From: Haloarcula argentinensis DSM 12282
GTDB lineage: Archaea; Halobacteriota; Halobacteria; Halobacteriales; Haloarculaceae
Length of the DNA: 64,000 nucleotides
Assembly: GCA_000336895.1 (NCBI GenBank)
Contig: AOLX01000014.1
Span: 62,001-126,000 of the forward strand
Direction of reading: 5' to 3'
Shown here: in pieces, positions 51,644-60,842 of the stretch
How the letters are laid out: every line of letters starts with the position of its first letter
Numbering within the stretch: position 1 is the first letter of the stretch
Program-made: the position numbers and the translations under genes
The notes under the pieces: model-generated
What the model was told of the DNA's origin: nothing
Seen by the model: the letters and a program-made list of their open reading frames with translations, nothing else
Database searches by the model: none

Positions 51644-52882
51644 ATGGACCGACGAACATACGTGAGTACGATCGGAAGCAGCATCGCTGCACTCAGCCTT
51701 GCAGGATGTAGTGGTAGCGACGGCGGTGACGGAAACAGTGAGTCCACGTCAACACCAGAACCAACGTACGAAGTAGATCAGGAGGCACCAGCGCGGCTGA
51801 AACTGCTCTCCGTGAGTGGGCCAAAAGAGGTCGCGTTCGGTGATACCATCGAGGGTGACGTGACCGCCGTCAACGTCGGTGGTGAGCCGATCTCCGGGGA
51901 TGCAACCATAGAGTTCGTTCACTCAGAATCAGCTAACACTGAGCCACAGACAGTCACAGTCAACGCTGATGGACTGGCGTCCGGCGAAGAAGTTTCGCAT
52001 AGCTATCGTGTTGACGCCGAGTATGCCGGAGCGTGGGCGTTTGAAGCGTCCTCCGACTTCTATGCTGTCGACGATACAGTCACATCAACTGTGTCTGTCC
52101 TCCCGAAGCAGGGGAGCACTGGGGAAAGCATTGAGCTTGCCAGTGGGGTCCAGGCCACAGTGTCTGATATGACCTACGAACAGATGATAACCTACGAGCT
52201 CCCCGCTGGCGAACGGACTTTGGGCGACAACACCGCACATGCCATTCGCGAAACGGTCTCAGATAACATCCTGCTGATTCTGAGCGTTACGTTCGAGAAC
52301 GGAACAGGCGAGGCCCAGACGGTGTCGAAAGACGACTTTGTCGTCCCCGAATCGAGCTTCGTGAGCCAGTCGGCTGCAAGTCGTGACGGAACGAACGCAG
52401 TCGGGGAGAACATCAATCCGGGGCAGACCTACAGCGGCCATCTGATTTACGCTGTCCCGAAGGCCAAGGTCGACGACCTCACACTCGGAATAAACCTCGC
52501 AGAAGGGAGTGCGGTCGCTGATATCGAAATCCCGCTTCAGTCACCCGGTGGCTTCCCCGAGTTCGAAATGGCGAACATCGATGTTCCGCCGGAAGACGTT
52601 ACAGGCGATGAAGCGATCGTTGAGATAGAGGTCGAAAACGTCGGTGACAGCGCGGGGGTGTTCAAATCCATCCTTGAGTTCAAGACGCCAGACGATCCGG
52701 GCATATTCGCTGGCTATTCCGCAGATACGTGGTACATTGACTCTGATGGACCCTACACACAGCGGATTCCCGCTGGCGAAACCAGAACCATCGAACTGGT
52801 GACGGAACCGGATTCAGACAGACGGTGGGATTACCGAACGACCCCATTCGGCGCGGAGTGGACGTTCAAGGCCGTGGAATAG
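51644..52882 (+). CDS. Tat lipoprotein with CARDB-like domains
   Basis: The 412-residue protein has a twin-arginine lipoprotein signal (MDRRTYVSTIGSSIAALSLAGC) with lipobox LAGC at 19-22, a Ser/Gly/Thr linker, then beta-sandwich repeats: LLSVSGPKEVAFGDTIEGDVTAVNVGGEPISGDATIEF resembles CARDB/DUF11-type cell-surface domains, and a later SPGGFPEFEMANIDVPPEDVTGDEAIVEIEVENVGDSAGVF repeats the theme. The middle (about 155-300) includes a DUF4352-like region (ILLILSVTFENGTGEAQTVSKDDFVV). It is anchored outside the membrane; ligand or partner unknown. Confidence 0.82.
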   Translation: MDRRTYVSTIGSSIAALSLAGCSGSDGGDGNSESTSTPEPTYEVDQEAPARLKLLSVSGPKEVAFGDTIEGDVTAVNVGGEPISGDATIEFVHSESANTEPQTVTVNADGLASGEEVSHSYRVDAEYAGAWAFEASSDFYAVDDTVTSTVSVLPKQGSTGESIELASGVQATVSDMTYEQMITYELPAGERTLGDNTAHAIRETVSDNILLILSVTFENGTGEAQTVSKDDFVVPESSFVSQSAASRDGTNAVGENINPGQTYSGHLIYAVPKAKVDDLTLGINLAEGSAVADIEIPLQSPGGFPEFEMANIDVPPEDVTGDEAIVEIEVENVGDSAGVFKSILEFKTPDDPGIFAGYSADTWYIDSDGPYTQRIPAGETRTIELVTEPDSDRRWDYRTTPFGAEWTFKAVE

Positions 52883-52982
52883 GTGTAGGTACGACTTCCC
52901 CACCCAGGTAACTTCTGTGTATACCGTTCTCGAACGAGTCAACAGCGGTAGGTATTTTCCGGGGCCGAGCGACGGGTAGACC

Positions 52983-54164
52983 ATGCAAGCAGTCGTACTC
53001 GCAGCGGGGCAGGGGACGCGTATGCGGCCGTTGACAGACCACACTCCGAAGCCGATGCTCCCAGTCGCTGACCGGCCGCTGGTGGCACACACCGCCGACA
53101 CGGCAATTCAAGCGGGGGCCGACGAACTCATCTTCGTCGTCGGCTACGAGGCCGAGGCGGTCCGCTCGTACTTCGGGGACGAGTACAGCGGCGTCCCGGT
53201 CAGCTTTGCCGTCCAAGAGGAGCAACTGGGGACTGCCGACGCGGTGGCAGCCGCGAAGGACCACCTCGACGGCCCTTTCGCAGTCCTCAACGGCGACAAC
53301 CTCTACGACGCTGAGAGCCTCAGCGGCCTCTTTGATGCCGCGCCGTCGGTCGCTGCCTACCGCGTCGACGACCCAACGAGCTACGGCGTGCTGTCGACAG
53401 ACGGGGGTGCCGTCACCGACATCGTCGAGAAGCCAGACGATCCGCCAACGGAGCTGGCAAACGCCGGGGCGTACGTCTTCCCAGCCGAGGCACGGGACTG
53501 GCTGGACGTGCCCCTCAGCGACCGCGGGGAGCGCGAAATCACAGATGTCCTCGCCAGAGTCATCGAGGAGGCGACGGTCACTGCTGTCGAGGTCGACCGC
53601 TGGCTGGACGTGGGCCGGCCCTGGGAGCTACTGGAAGCTAACGAGTGGAAACTGGGGCAACTGGACCGGCGACTCGACGGGGAGGTCCGGGGCGATGCAG
53701 ACCTGCGCGGCGAAGTCGTCGTCGAGGAAGGTGCCGTCATCGAACCCGGCGTCGTTATTGAGGGGCCGGCGCTGGTTCGCTCGGGCGCACACGTCGGACC
53801 GAACGCGTACGTCCGCAGCGCGACCCTGCTGGGGGAGGACACTCACGTCGGCCACGGAGTCGAACTCAAGAACACGGTCTTGATGGCCGGCTCGAACGTC
53901 CCGCACGTCTCCTACGTCGGTGACAGCGTCATCGGTCGTGAGGTCAACTTCGGCGCGGGAACGCAGGTAGCGAACCTCCGCCACGACGGCGACCCGGTCC
54001 GGATGACAGTGAAAGGCGACCGCGTCTCGACCGGTCGGCGAAAGTTCGGCGTCGTTGCAGGCGACGGCGCAAAGACGGCCATCAACACCAGCCTGAACGC
54101 CGGCGTCGTGCTCTCATCGGGCGCGACCTCCTCCCCCGGAGAGTCCGTTACCCGGGACCGATAG
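52983..54164 (+). CDS. Bifunctional sugar-1-phosphate nucleotidylyltransferase/acetyltransferase (GlmU-like)
   Basis: The 393-residue protein makes a nucleotide sugar for surface-glycan or N-glycosylation pathways. The N-terminal nucleotidyltransferase (about 1-225) has AAGQGTRMRPLTDHTPKPMLPVADRPL, the LNGDN metal site and a late NAGAYVFP. The C-terminal left-handed beta helix (about 240-390) has hexapeptide repeats and LLGEDTHVGHGVELKNTVLM..VPHVSYVGDSVIG, like GlmU acetyltransferases. It therefore probably acts on glucosamine-1-P/GlcNAc-1-P, giving UDP-GlcNAc; the exact sugar is inference. Confidence 0.87.
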   Translation: MQAVVLAAGQGTRMRPLTDHTPKPMLPVADRPLVAHTADTAIQAGADELIFVVGYEAEAVRSYFGDEYSGVPVSFAVQEEQLGTADAVAAAKDHLDGPFAVLNGDNLYDAESLSGLFDAAPSVAAYRVDDPTSYGVLSTDGGAVTDIVEKPDDPPTELANAGAYVFPAEARDWLDVPLSDRGEREITDVLARVIEEATVTAVEVDRWLDVGRPWELLEANEWKLGQLDRRLDGEVRGDADLRGEVVVEEGAVIEPGVVIEGPALVRSGAHVGPNAYVRSATLLGEDTHVGHGVELKNTVLMAGSNVPHVSYVGDSVIGREVNFGAGTQVANLRHDGDPVRMTVKGDRVSTGRRKFGVVAGDGAKTAINTSLNAGVVLSSGATSSPGESVTRDR

Positions 54165-54302
54165 CAGGACTGCACAGCGGGCGTCCGTCCGGCTCACGTA
54201 CACGCTACTGCCATTCTGTTACCGATTCGACATTCGTGTATGTTCGTGACGTTCAGTGCAAGTATGTGGGATTAAGTGCCGTGAAAGACACTCTCAACTA
54301 AG

Positions 54303-54482
54303 ATGGTCGACCCGACATCAGATCACCACGAAGATATCGACGAGGACGAGGCACCGGAGTGTGCTACATGCGGTGATGCTATCGCCAACGAAGTGACTCA
54401 CCGTGTTATCACATGGATAGAGGACGGCAGCGTCGAAACGGCTCACTTCTGCAACGAGGGCTGCCGGACAGAGTGGCAGTAA
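54303..54482 (+). CDS. Tiny zinc-binding protein (59 residues)
   Basis: An ATG at 54303 opens 59 residues starting MVDPTSDHHEDIDEDEAPECATCGDAIANE with CATC and CNEGC in the C-terminal half (HRVITWIEDGSVETAHFCNEGCRTEWQ), a four-Cys zinc knuckle with interposed His. Similar ~60-residue Cys4 proteins are common in haloarchaea; the role is unknown. Below the usual size threshold for gene calling. Confidence 0.7.
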   Translation: MVDPTSDHHEDIDEDEAPECATCGDAIANEVTHRVITWIEDGSVETAHFCNEGCRTEWQ

Positions 54483-54586
54483 CGCGTCTGTTCTACCCGT
54501 AGTCTGGACGGCGACCGCTTGCCGTGCGTCACTCACGGTTCGGATCGTTTGGGTGCATTTTCCGCTGTTAAAACCGAATCTTCGTT

Positions 54587-54796
54587 TCAGTTCATCTGCG
54601 TATCGATGTGGTGGACAGCGTCCGGTGAGAGAAGTCGCCCGGTGGGGAGTTCGACCCAGCCGTTTGCAAGGACGCGAACCGCTCCCTCGTGTAACACTGT
54701 CTCCTGATCGATATCCGCGTACACGATAGCGTTCTCGTAGGTCTTGACGAACTGATCTACGGCATCATCCCAGGCTGGTTCTGTCGAGAAGACCAT
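54587..54796 (-). CDS. Small haloarchaeal protein, unknown function
   Basis: A 69-residue frame from ATG 54796: MVFSTEPAWDDAVDQFVKTYENAIVYADIDQETVLHEGAVRVLANGWVELPTGRLLSPDAVHHIDTQMN. It is acidic with mixed alpha/beta character. An upstream extension of 43 codons is open but lacks haloarchaeal composition. Similar short proteins occur across haloarchaea with no known role. Divergent from the acyl-CoA ligase. Confidence 0.65.
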   Translation of the reverse strand: MVFSTEPAWDDAVDQFVKTYENAIVYADIDQETVLHEGAVRVLANGWVELPTGRLLSPDAVHHIDTQMN

Positions 54797-54959
54797 AGTT
54801 CGACTATGCTGTGGCCGAGATATAGTCTTGGTGCGACACTTTCCCATCCCGTCGTCGTCCTTTCTTTCAAAACCGTTGACGGAATCAACTCCGACAAACC
54901 AATAGAGTGTTAACATCCTGCACATATTTGGGATGGCCTAGTGAACACTGCGGTATGAC

Positions 54960-56942
54960 ATGACTGCAGGCAATCACGCTGACTGGCGTCAGGCCGAGGA
55001 AGCGTACACTGACGAAGTCATTGGCGACGACACGCTGGGCGAGATGTTTGCTGCAAGCGCGGCCCGGAACGCCGAGACGACGGCCCAACTGTACAAGGGT
55101 GGCGTCTACGATCGGTCACTGACCGACGACGTGATACCGGCGGCTCCCGACGGCGACTACGCCGAACTCAGCTACGAGCGGATGCACCACTTGGTCAAAT
55201 ACCTGGCCGCAGGGTTCCGTGACCTCGGTGTCGGCTCGGACGTTCGCGTCGGTATCTTGTCCAACACGCGAATGGAGTGGGCGCTGAGTGACTTTGCCAT
55301 TCTGTCTGCGGGTGGGGTGGTGACGACCGTGTACACGGATTCCTCGCCGAAGCAGGTCAAGTATCTGCTGTCGGACCCGGAGGCGAGCGCCGTCGTCGTG
55401 GAGAACGCTGCGATGCTGGACCGCGTCCTGGCTGTCGAGGAGGACCTGTCCCTCTCGTTCATCGTCGTCATGGACGACACTGACGTGGACCGCGATGACG
55501 TGTACACACTCAATACGGTGTATCGGCGCGGCGAGGAGACGTTCAGCGAGACGGCGTACCAGTCCTGGCTGGACGAGCGCGACCCCGACGACCTGGCGAG
55601 CCTCATCTACACCTCCGGGACGACGGGCCAGCCGAAAGGGGTCCAGCTCACCCACCGCAACTTCCGGGCGAACGTCAATCAGACGCGCAGGCGAATCGGG
55701 CCACGACCCGACAAGCCGTCGCACCTGCCGACCGTTACCGCCGAGACGCGTTCGATAGCGTTCCTCCCGCTGGCACACGTGTTCGAACGTCTCGCGGGCC
55801 ATTTCTTCATGTACGCGTCCGGCGCAGCTGTGAGCTACGCCGAAAGCCCGGATACGCTGGCCGACGACCTCCAGACTGTCAAACCGATGACCGGGCTAAG
55901 CGTCCCCAGAGTCTACGAGCGGATTTTCGACAATATGCGAACGCAGGCCAGCGAGTCCCCGCTCAAAAAGCGCATTTTCGACTGGTCGATGGACGTGGCC
56001 CGCGAGTACGCCCGGACCAACAATCCGGGACCGATACTTACGGCGAAACACTCGCTTGCGGACCGCCTCGTCTACAGCACGGTCAAAGAACGGCTCGGCG
56101 GGAACATCGAGTTCATGGTCAGTGGCGGTGGCAGTCTCTCGAAAACGCTCTGTGAGACGTTCCTCGGGATGGGGCTGACGATACTCGAAGGATACGGCCT
56201 CACGGAAACGTCGCCAGTCCTGACTGTGAACCCGCCGGAAGACACCCGTCCCGGAACCCTTGGTGCCCCGTTGCCTAACGTCGACGTCCACATCGATACC
56301 GGTGTTGTCGACGCCAGCGAGTTTGACGATGTCACTGGCGACGTGGGAGAACTGCTCGTCGACGGTCCGAACGTCACGGCGGGGTACTGGAACGCGCCAG
56401 ATGCGACGACACGGGCCTTCACGGAAATCGACGGCACTCAGTGGTTCCGCACCGGCGACATCGTCGAACGTACCGACGATGACTTCCTCATCTATCACGA
56501 CCGGCTCAAGGAACTGCTCGTCCTCTCGACGGGCAAAAACGTCGCGCCACAGCCTATCGAAGACCAGTTCGCGACGAGCGACCGGGTCGATCAGGTCATG
56601 GTCGTCGGCGACGACCAGAAGTTCGTCGGCGCGATAATCGTCCCGAACTTCGAGGAACTCCGCCGGTGGGCCGACAGCGAGGGCGTCGACCTTCCCGACG
56701 ATCCAGAAGCACTGGTCGACGACGAACGTGTCCACGAGTGGGTCCAGACTGCCGTCGACGCGGTCAACGAGGAACTCGAACGCGTCGAGCGGATCAAGTC
56801 GTTCGCGCTCGTCTCCCGAGAGTGGACCGCCGAAAACGACTTGCTCACCCCGTCGATGAAAAAGAAGCGCCGCAACATCCGCAGCGCGTACCGCGAGAAA
56901 CTCGCCGAGATATACGGCGAGCAGCAGGTCGAAGCGGCCTGA
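54960..56942 (+). CDS. Long-chain fatty-acid-CoA ligase
   Basis: The 660-residue AMP-forming enzyme activates a fatty acid to acyl-CoA through an acyl-adenylate. The P-loop-like motif YTSGTTGQPKGV lies about 216-227, with the A5/A7 type motifs GYGLTETSPVLTVNPP and FRTGDIVERTDDDFLIYHDRLKELLVLSTGKNVAPQPIE, and a C-terminal basic/helical end (LTPSMKKKRRNIRSAYREKLAEIY). Length and motif spacing suit the long-chain ACSL class. It feeds the beta-oxidation genes near 46-50 kb. Convergent with YjbQ gene. Confidence 0.92.
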   Translation: MTAGNHADWRQAEEAYTDEVIGDDTLGEMFAASAARNAETTAQLYKGGVYDRSLTDDVIPAAPDGDYAELSYERMHHLVKYLAAGFRDLGVGSDVRVGILSNTRMEWALSDFAILSAGGVVTTVYTDSSPKQVKYLLSDPEASAVVVENAAMLDRVLAVEEDLSLSFIVVMDDTDVDRDDVYTLNTVYRRGEETFSETAYQSWLDERDPDDLASLIYTSGTTGQPKGVQLTHRNFRANVNQTRRRIGPRPDKPSHLPTVTAETRSIAFLPLAHVFERLAGHFFMYASGAAVSYAESPDTLADDLQTVKPMTGLSVPRVYERIFDNMRTQASESPLKKRIFDWSMDVAREYARTNNPGPILTAKHSLADRLVYSTVKERLGGNIEFMVSGGGSLSKTLCETFLGMGLTILEGYGLTETSPVLTVNPPEDTRPGTLGAPLPNVDVHIDTGVVDASEFDDVTGDVGELLVDGPNVTAGYWNAPDATTRAFTEIDGTQWFRTGDIVERTDDDFLIYHDRLKELLVLSTGKNVAPQPIEDQFATSDRVDQVMVVGDDQKFVGAIIVPNFEELRRWADSEGVDLPDDPEALVDDERVHEWVQTAVDAVNEELERVERIKSFALVSREWTAENDLLTPSMKKKRRNIRSAYREKLAEIYGEQQVEAA

Positions 56943-56965
56943 TTGGCGGTCACCAGACGCCCGGT

Positions 56966-57358
56966 TCAATCGGTGACGACCACGTCGACGGCTCGTTCGC
57001 GCGGTCCGTCGCAGTCGACGAACAGCACGGACTGCCACGTCCCCATGTCGAGGTCTCCGTCGCGGACGGGAATCGTCTCGCTCGCCCCGACGACCATCGC
57101 CCGGACGTGTGAATCCGCGTTGCCGTCCAGTTCGTCGTGGTCCCACCCGCTGTCCGAGACGAGGTCGCCGAGTGCGTCGCTGAGGTCGCCCAGCAGTCGC
57201 GGCTCGGCCTCGTTGACAGTGATACCCGCGGTGGTGTGGCGGACGAACACGGTGCAGGTCCCTTCGGCGTCTTCGGGAATCACGTCCCGAACCCGGTCGG
57301 TGATATCAATCACGTCTGTGTGCGTGTCGCTTTTGACGGTGAACCGAGTTGCGTTCAT
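56966..57358 (-). CDS. YjbQ-family protein (UPF0047)
   Basis: The 130-residue protein starts at ATG 57358. It has the YjbQ/UPF0047 signature: FTVKSDTHTDVIDITDRVRDVIPEDAEGTCTVFVRHTTAGITVNEAEPRLLGDLSDALGDLVSDSGWDHDELDGNADSHVRAMVVGASETIPVRDGDLDMGTWQSVLFVDCDG. The family is reported to have a secondary thiamine-phosphate synthase activity in vitro; the physiological role is unclear. It lies between the ligase and SpoVR genes, on the strand of the latter. Confidence 0.9.
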   Translation of the reverse strand: MNATRFTVKSDTHTDVIDITDRVRDVIPEDAEGTCTVFVRHTTAGITVNEAEPRLLGDLSDALGDLVSDSGWDHDELDGNADSHVRAMVVGASETIPVRDGDLDMGTWQSVLFVDCDGPRERAVDVVVTD

Positions 57359-57489
57359 ATCGAATGCCACTCTCCGGACCTTTGTGAAGATAGGCCATTT
57401 ATTATATACGATTCGGGTGGCTCAACGAGAAACTGCCTGTCAGTGTCGTGGGACGGTTCTCCGCCCGCTCCGAGAGCGCCGCGCAGCGC

Positions 57490-59529
57490 TCAGGCCAGCC
57501 ATTCGTCCGGCTTGGTGTTGTAGTCGATATCGGTCGCGGTGAGGTGTTCGACCTCGGCCCAGTCCACATCAGTGACGGTCACCTCGTCGCCGTCGTAGCG
57601 GATTCGCTTGCCGACCTCTTCGGGTTCGGGTTCGCGGTCGCGGCGCTTGGCGACCTCCACGTCGTGGTCGTCGAACTCCTTGGCGATGGTCAGGAGGTTC
57701 ACCGGGCGGCCCCAGAGTTCGAAGGTGCGCTTGAGCACTTCCTTGGCCTGCCCGATGTCGAGCATCACGCCGTTGTACTGGTGGGCGAGCAGCAGTTCGT
57801 TGCGGTTCTGGTAGTTACCGTCCTCGACAACGACGGTTGGCTTCCCGAAGTTGGTGAACTGCAACATCAGTTTCTTTTTGACATCCTCGTGGTCCGTCGA
57901 GGTCACCCGATAGTCGCCGGAGGCGTGGGTGTACTCGTAGGTGAAGTAGTCGTTGTCGTCGACGAACTCCTGCGTGAGGAACTCATCGAGGAACGTCACG
58001 TCGTTGTGGCTCTCCCGGATCTCCCGCATCCGTTCCCAGCCGCGGGTGTAGTCCACGTCCGAAAGCGCTTCCGCGACGCTGTCGTAGCGCGAGTCGTCGA
58101 ACATATAGCGGGCGGTCCGCTCCAGTTCTTCTTGACCGATCCGGGAGACGAAGCCGCGGTACTGAGGCTTGACCAGCGAGTAGTGCCGGTGGGCCAGTCC
58201 CTCGTAGGTCAAGACCTTCCAGGGGTACTGTTCCACGTCGAAGTCGCCGTCGCGGGCCGCTGCCAGCTCCTCGCTATCGACGCGTGGGTCCTCGGGATCG
58301 AGGTCGTCGAGGTGACCCGGAACGTCAGTGAGCCACTCGGGGGGTTCGAGGTGGTCTTGGACGGTTTCGTAGTCGACACTCTCGTCGAAGTTCCGCCAGG
58401 TGATGCCCTCGACCCGGAGCAGGCGTTCGATGACTTCACGGCGGTTCTCCGTATTCTCAACGTACTCCCAGATCTCCAGCCCGAGGCTGTAGGGGTTCAG
58501 CCCGCCCGACCCCAGTACCTTCGACATGTGGTCGGAGTAGAGGATGAACTCGTCGTCGCCGGCGAACTGCTCGCCGGTCATCATCAGGGATTCCCAGTAG
58601 GAGGCCCACCCTTCGTTCATTACTTTTGTCATTTTTTGGGGTGCAAAATAATAGGCCTCCCGGCGAAGGAGTTCCAGCAGTTCTTTCTGCCAGTCTTCCA
58701 TCTCCATCGCCCGCTCGGCGTCCGCGTCGTACTGCATACCGTGCTTGCGCAGGAAGCCGAGCACGTCCTTCTCGGGTTCGGCGGGGAACGTGACGTTCTC
58801 GTCGTCGTCGCGCTGAGCGTCCAGCCACTCCTCGTCGAACACCTGCCGTTTGACCTCCTCGGAGAGGTCGAGGTCATCCAGCTGGTCGGTTACGTCAGCC
58901 CCCTCGATATCCTCGAACTCCTCGGGGACCGTCTCGACCGGGCTGTAGGGAACGTGCTGGTCGATGTTGTCCTCCAGACAGAGGACGTGGTCGATGAACC
59001 GCTCGACCTCGGCCCGCTCGATGTCTGGGTCCTGCATGTACTCCTGGATGGTGTCACCGTGGCGGGCGAGCATCCCCGCGGCGTCGGGGCCGCGACGGCG
59101 GTCCTCGCCGGACTCGTCAGTCGTCGTCCGGGAGGAGCCGTCGGTGAACATGCGGAACCACTCGTTGTTGGCGAAGAAGTCCGCGTGGGCCTCGACGTGG
59201 GTGATGACGGCCTTCTGGTCGGCCAGCGTGTTCGACTCCTGCAGGAAGGCGTGGGCCGGGTCGTCGTTGTTGACGATCTCGAAGGCTTTCCCACCGAGGA
59301 ACTGGCCCTGTTTCTGCTGGCGGTCGTACTGCATGCCCCAGCGCCAGTGCGGGTACCGCTGCTGGAACCCGCCGTAGGCGATGAGTTCGTTCATCTCGTC
59401 GTAGTCGACGATCCAGTAGTTCACCGGGTACGGCTTCAGCCCGAGCTTTCTGGCGAGATTGCCAGCCTCCTTGACCGGTTCGTCGAGGTCATCGGCCACG
59501 CGCTGTTTCGCGAATCTATCGTTGTTCAT
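57490..59529 (-). CDS. spoVR: SpoVR family protein
   Basis: The 679-residue protein is the haloarchaeal form of SpoVR, which in Bacillus is needed for normal spore cortex formation and in other bacteria belongs to a PrkA-YeaH-SpoVR stress group. Conserved features include [35 protein letters not shown]-like alpha/beta segments ([35 protein letters not shown]), and a C-terminal [20 protein letters not shown]. Cytoplasmic, no signal peptide. It is the last gene of the reverse-strand operon; its ATG overlaps the YeaH stop by four bases. Confidence 0.92.
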   Translation of the reverse strand: MNNDRFAKQRVADDLDEPVKEAGNLARKLGLKPYPVNYWIVDYDEMNELIAYGGFQQRYPHWRWGMQYDRQQKQGQFLGGKAFEIVNNDDPAHAFLQESNTLADQKAVITHVEAHADFFANNEWFRMFTDGSSRTTTDESGEDRRRGPDAAGMLARHGDTIQEYMQDPDIERAEVERFIDHVLCLEDNIDQHVPYSPVETVPEEFEDIEGADVTDQLDDLDLSEEVKRQVFDEEWLDAQRDDDENVTFPAEPEKDVLGFLRKHGMQYDADAERAMEMEDWQKELLELLRREAYYFAPQKMTKVMNEGWASYWESLMMTGEQFAGDDEFILYSDHMSKVLGSGGLNPYSLGLEIWEYVENTENRREVIERLLRVEGITWRNFDESVDYETVQDHLEPPEWLTDVPGHLDDLDPEDPRVDSEELAAARDGDFDVEQYPWKVLTYEGLAHRHYSLVKPQYRGFVSRIGQEELERTARYMFDDSRYDSVAEALSDVDYTRGWERMREIRESHNDVTFLDEFLTQEFVDDNDYFTYEYTHASGDYRVTSTDHEDVKKKLMLQFTNFGKPTVVVEDGNYQNRNELLLAHQYNGVMLDIGQAKEVLKRTFELWGRPVNLLTIAKEFDDHDVEVAKRRDREPEPEEVGKRIRYDGDEVTVTDVDWAEVEHLTATDIDYNTKPDEWLA

Positions 59530-60842
59530 CGGTCCTCCGTGCTGAGTATGTCGTAGATGGCATCCACCACGTCCTCCGGCGAGGAGACGTACGCGACCGC
59601 GACGTTGTCGGCGTCCCGGAAGTTGCGTTCGACCTCCTCGGCGTGGGTGGCATTGATAGCGTTCCCGCTCGGCTGGGTCTCCACGTAGGCGTGGAGGTTC
59701 GCCGGGATCTGTTCCATCAGCGGGATGACCTTCTCCTCGGTGTCGTTCGAGGAGTTCTCGCTGTCACCCGCCGCGAACACGTAGCGGTTCCACTCGCTCC
59801 ATGGGTATTCCTCTTCGAGGATTTCCGCTGCGAGTTCGTACGCGCTGGAGATGCGGGTGCCCCCGCCCGAGCGGATGCCGAAGAACTCGTCGCGCTCGAC
59901 CTCCCAGGCGTCGGCGTCGTGGGCGATGTAGACGAACTCGGCGTTGTCGTACTTGCCCGTGAGATACCAGTCAAGCGGCGTAAAGGTCCGCTCGACCAGT
60001 TCCCGCTTCTTCTGGCGCATCGATCCGGAGACGTCCCGGATGTTGACGACGACGACGTTCTTCTCGCGCTCCTCGACGATTTCGGGGTAACGGTACCGCT
60101 CGTCTTCGCGGCGGAACGGGATCTGGTCGACACCTTCCCGGCGGATGCGCTGGGAGGTCTCGACCTTCTCGACGTTGTCTTCCATCTCTTCGATGGAGTC
60201 CCAGACGGCCGTCTCCTCGCTTGGTAGTTCCTCATAGGCGTCGTCGATCCACGCTTTCGAGACAGGCATGTTCTGCTCGCGGGTCCACTCGTAGACGGTA
60301 GCCGGTCCCCAGCCGTCCACTTTGAGCGCCTCACGGACGTAGTCCTCGTCGAAGTCCATCGCGAGCTTCCGCTTGAGGCCTTTCTTGAACAGCCGCTCGA
60401 AGTCCAGCGTCGAGGACGGGCCGGTTCGGGTGATGTCCGTGAAATCACCCTCCTTCTCCTCGATGACTTTCTTGCCCTTCGGTTCGAGGTCGAGCCCGAG
60501 CTGTTCGTCCAGCTCCTCGGCGAACTCCTCGGGGTCCATCTCGTAGTATTCGTGTTCGCCGCCTTCCTCGCCGGGCTCGCCGTCTTCATCACCGTCGTCA
60601 TCCCCGGGCTGGGGCTGTGGCTGGCCGACGGGGTCGCCCTCCTCGGCGCCCTCGCCCTGCCCGACGCCACCCTGATCGCGCTGGTCGTACTCGAACTCCG
60701 GCAGGTCGACGATCTTGATCGGGATTCGGACGGAGTCGCCCCGAGACTGGCCGAGGTCGCCGTACTGGATGAACTCGGCGAGGTCCTGGCGTCGCTCCTC
60801 GCCCACGTCACGGTACCGTTCGAGGTCGTCTTTTAGTCCCAT
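59526..60842 (-). CDS. YeaH/YhbH-family (DUF444) VWA-type protein
   Basis: The 438-residue protein has a very acidic N-terminal half with Gly/Glu-rich linker ([25 protein letters not shown]), the DUF444 conserved segment, and a VWA-like metal site in its C-terminal half ([24 protein letters not shown], with DxSGS). The late [17 protein letters not shown] matches YeaH. Such proteins accompany the PrkA kinase and SpoVR in bacteria. Its start overlaps the end of prkA by 10 bases. Confidence 0.92.
   Translation of the reverse strand: MGLKDDLERYRDVGEERRQDLAEFIQYGDLGQSRGDSVRIPIKIVDLPEFEYDQRDQGGVGQGEGAEEGDPVGQPQPQPGDDDGDEDGEPGEEGGEHEYYEMDPEEFAEELDEQLGLDLEPKGKKVIEEKEGDFTDITRTGPSSTLDFERLFKKGLKRKLAMDFDEDYVREALKVDGWGPATVYEWTREQNMPVSKAWIDDAYEELPSEETAVWDSIEEMEDNVEKVETSQRIRREGVDQIPFRREDERYRYPEIVEEREKNVVVVNIRDVSGSMRQKKRELVERTFTPLDWYLTGKYDNAEFVYIAHDADAWEVERDEFFGIRSGGGTRISSAYELAAEILEEEYPWSEWNRYVFAAGDSENSSNDTEEKVIPLMEQIPANLHAYVETQPSGNAINATHAEEVERNFRDADNVAVAYVSSPEDVVDAIYDILSTEDR

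Noticed and set aside
57448..59556. A long forward frame across SpoVR
   Set aside because: Antisense shadow of SpoVR with no family features, Val-rich from high-GC complement codons.
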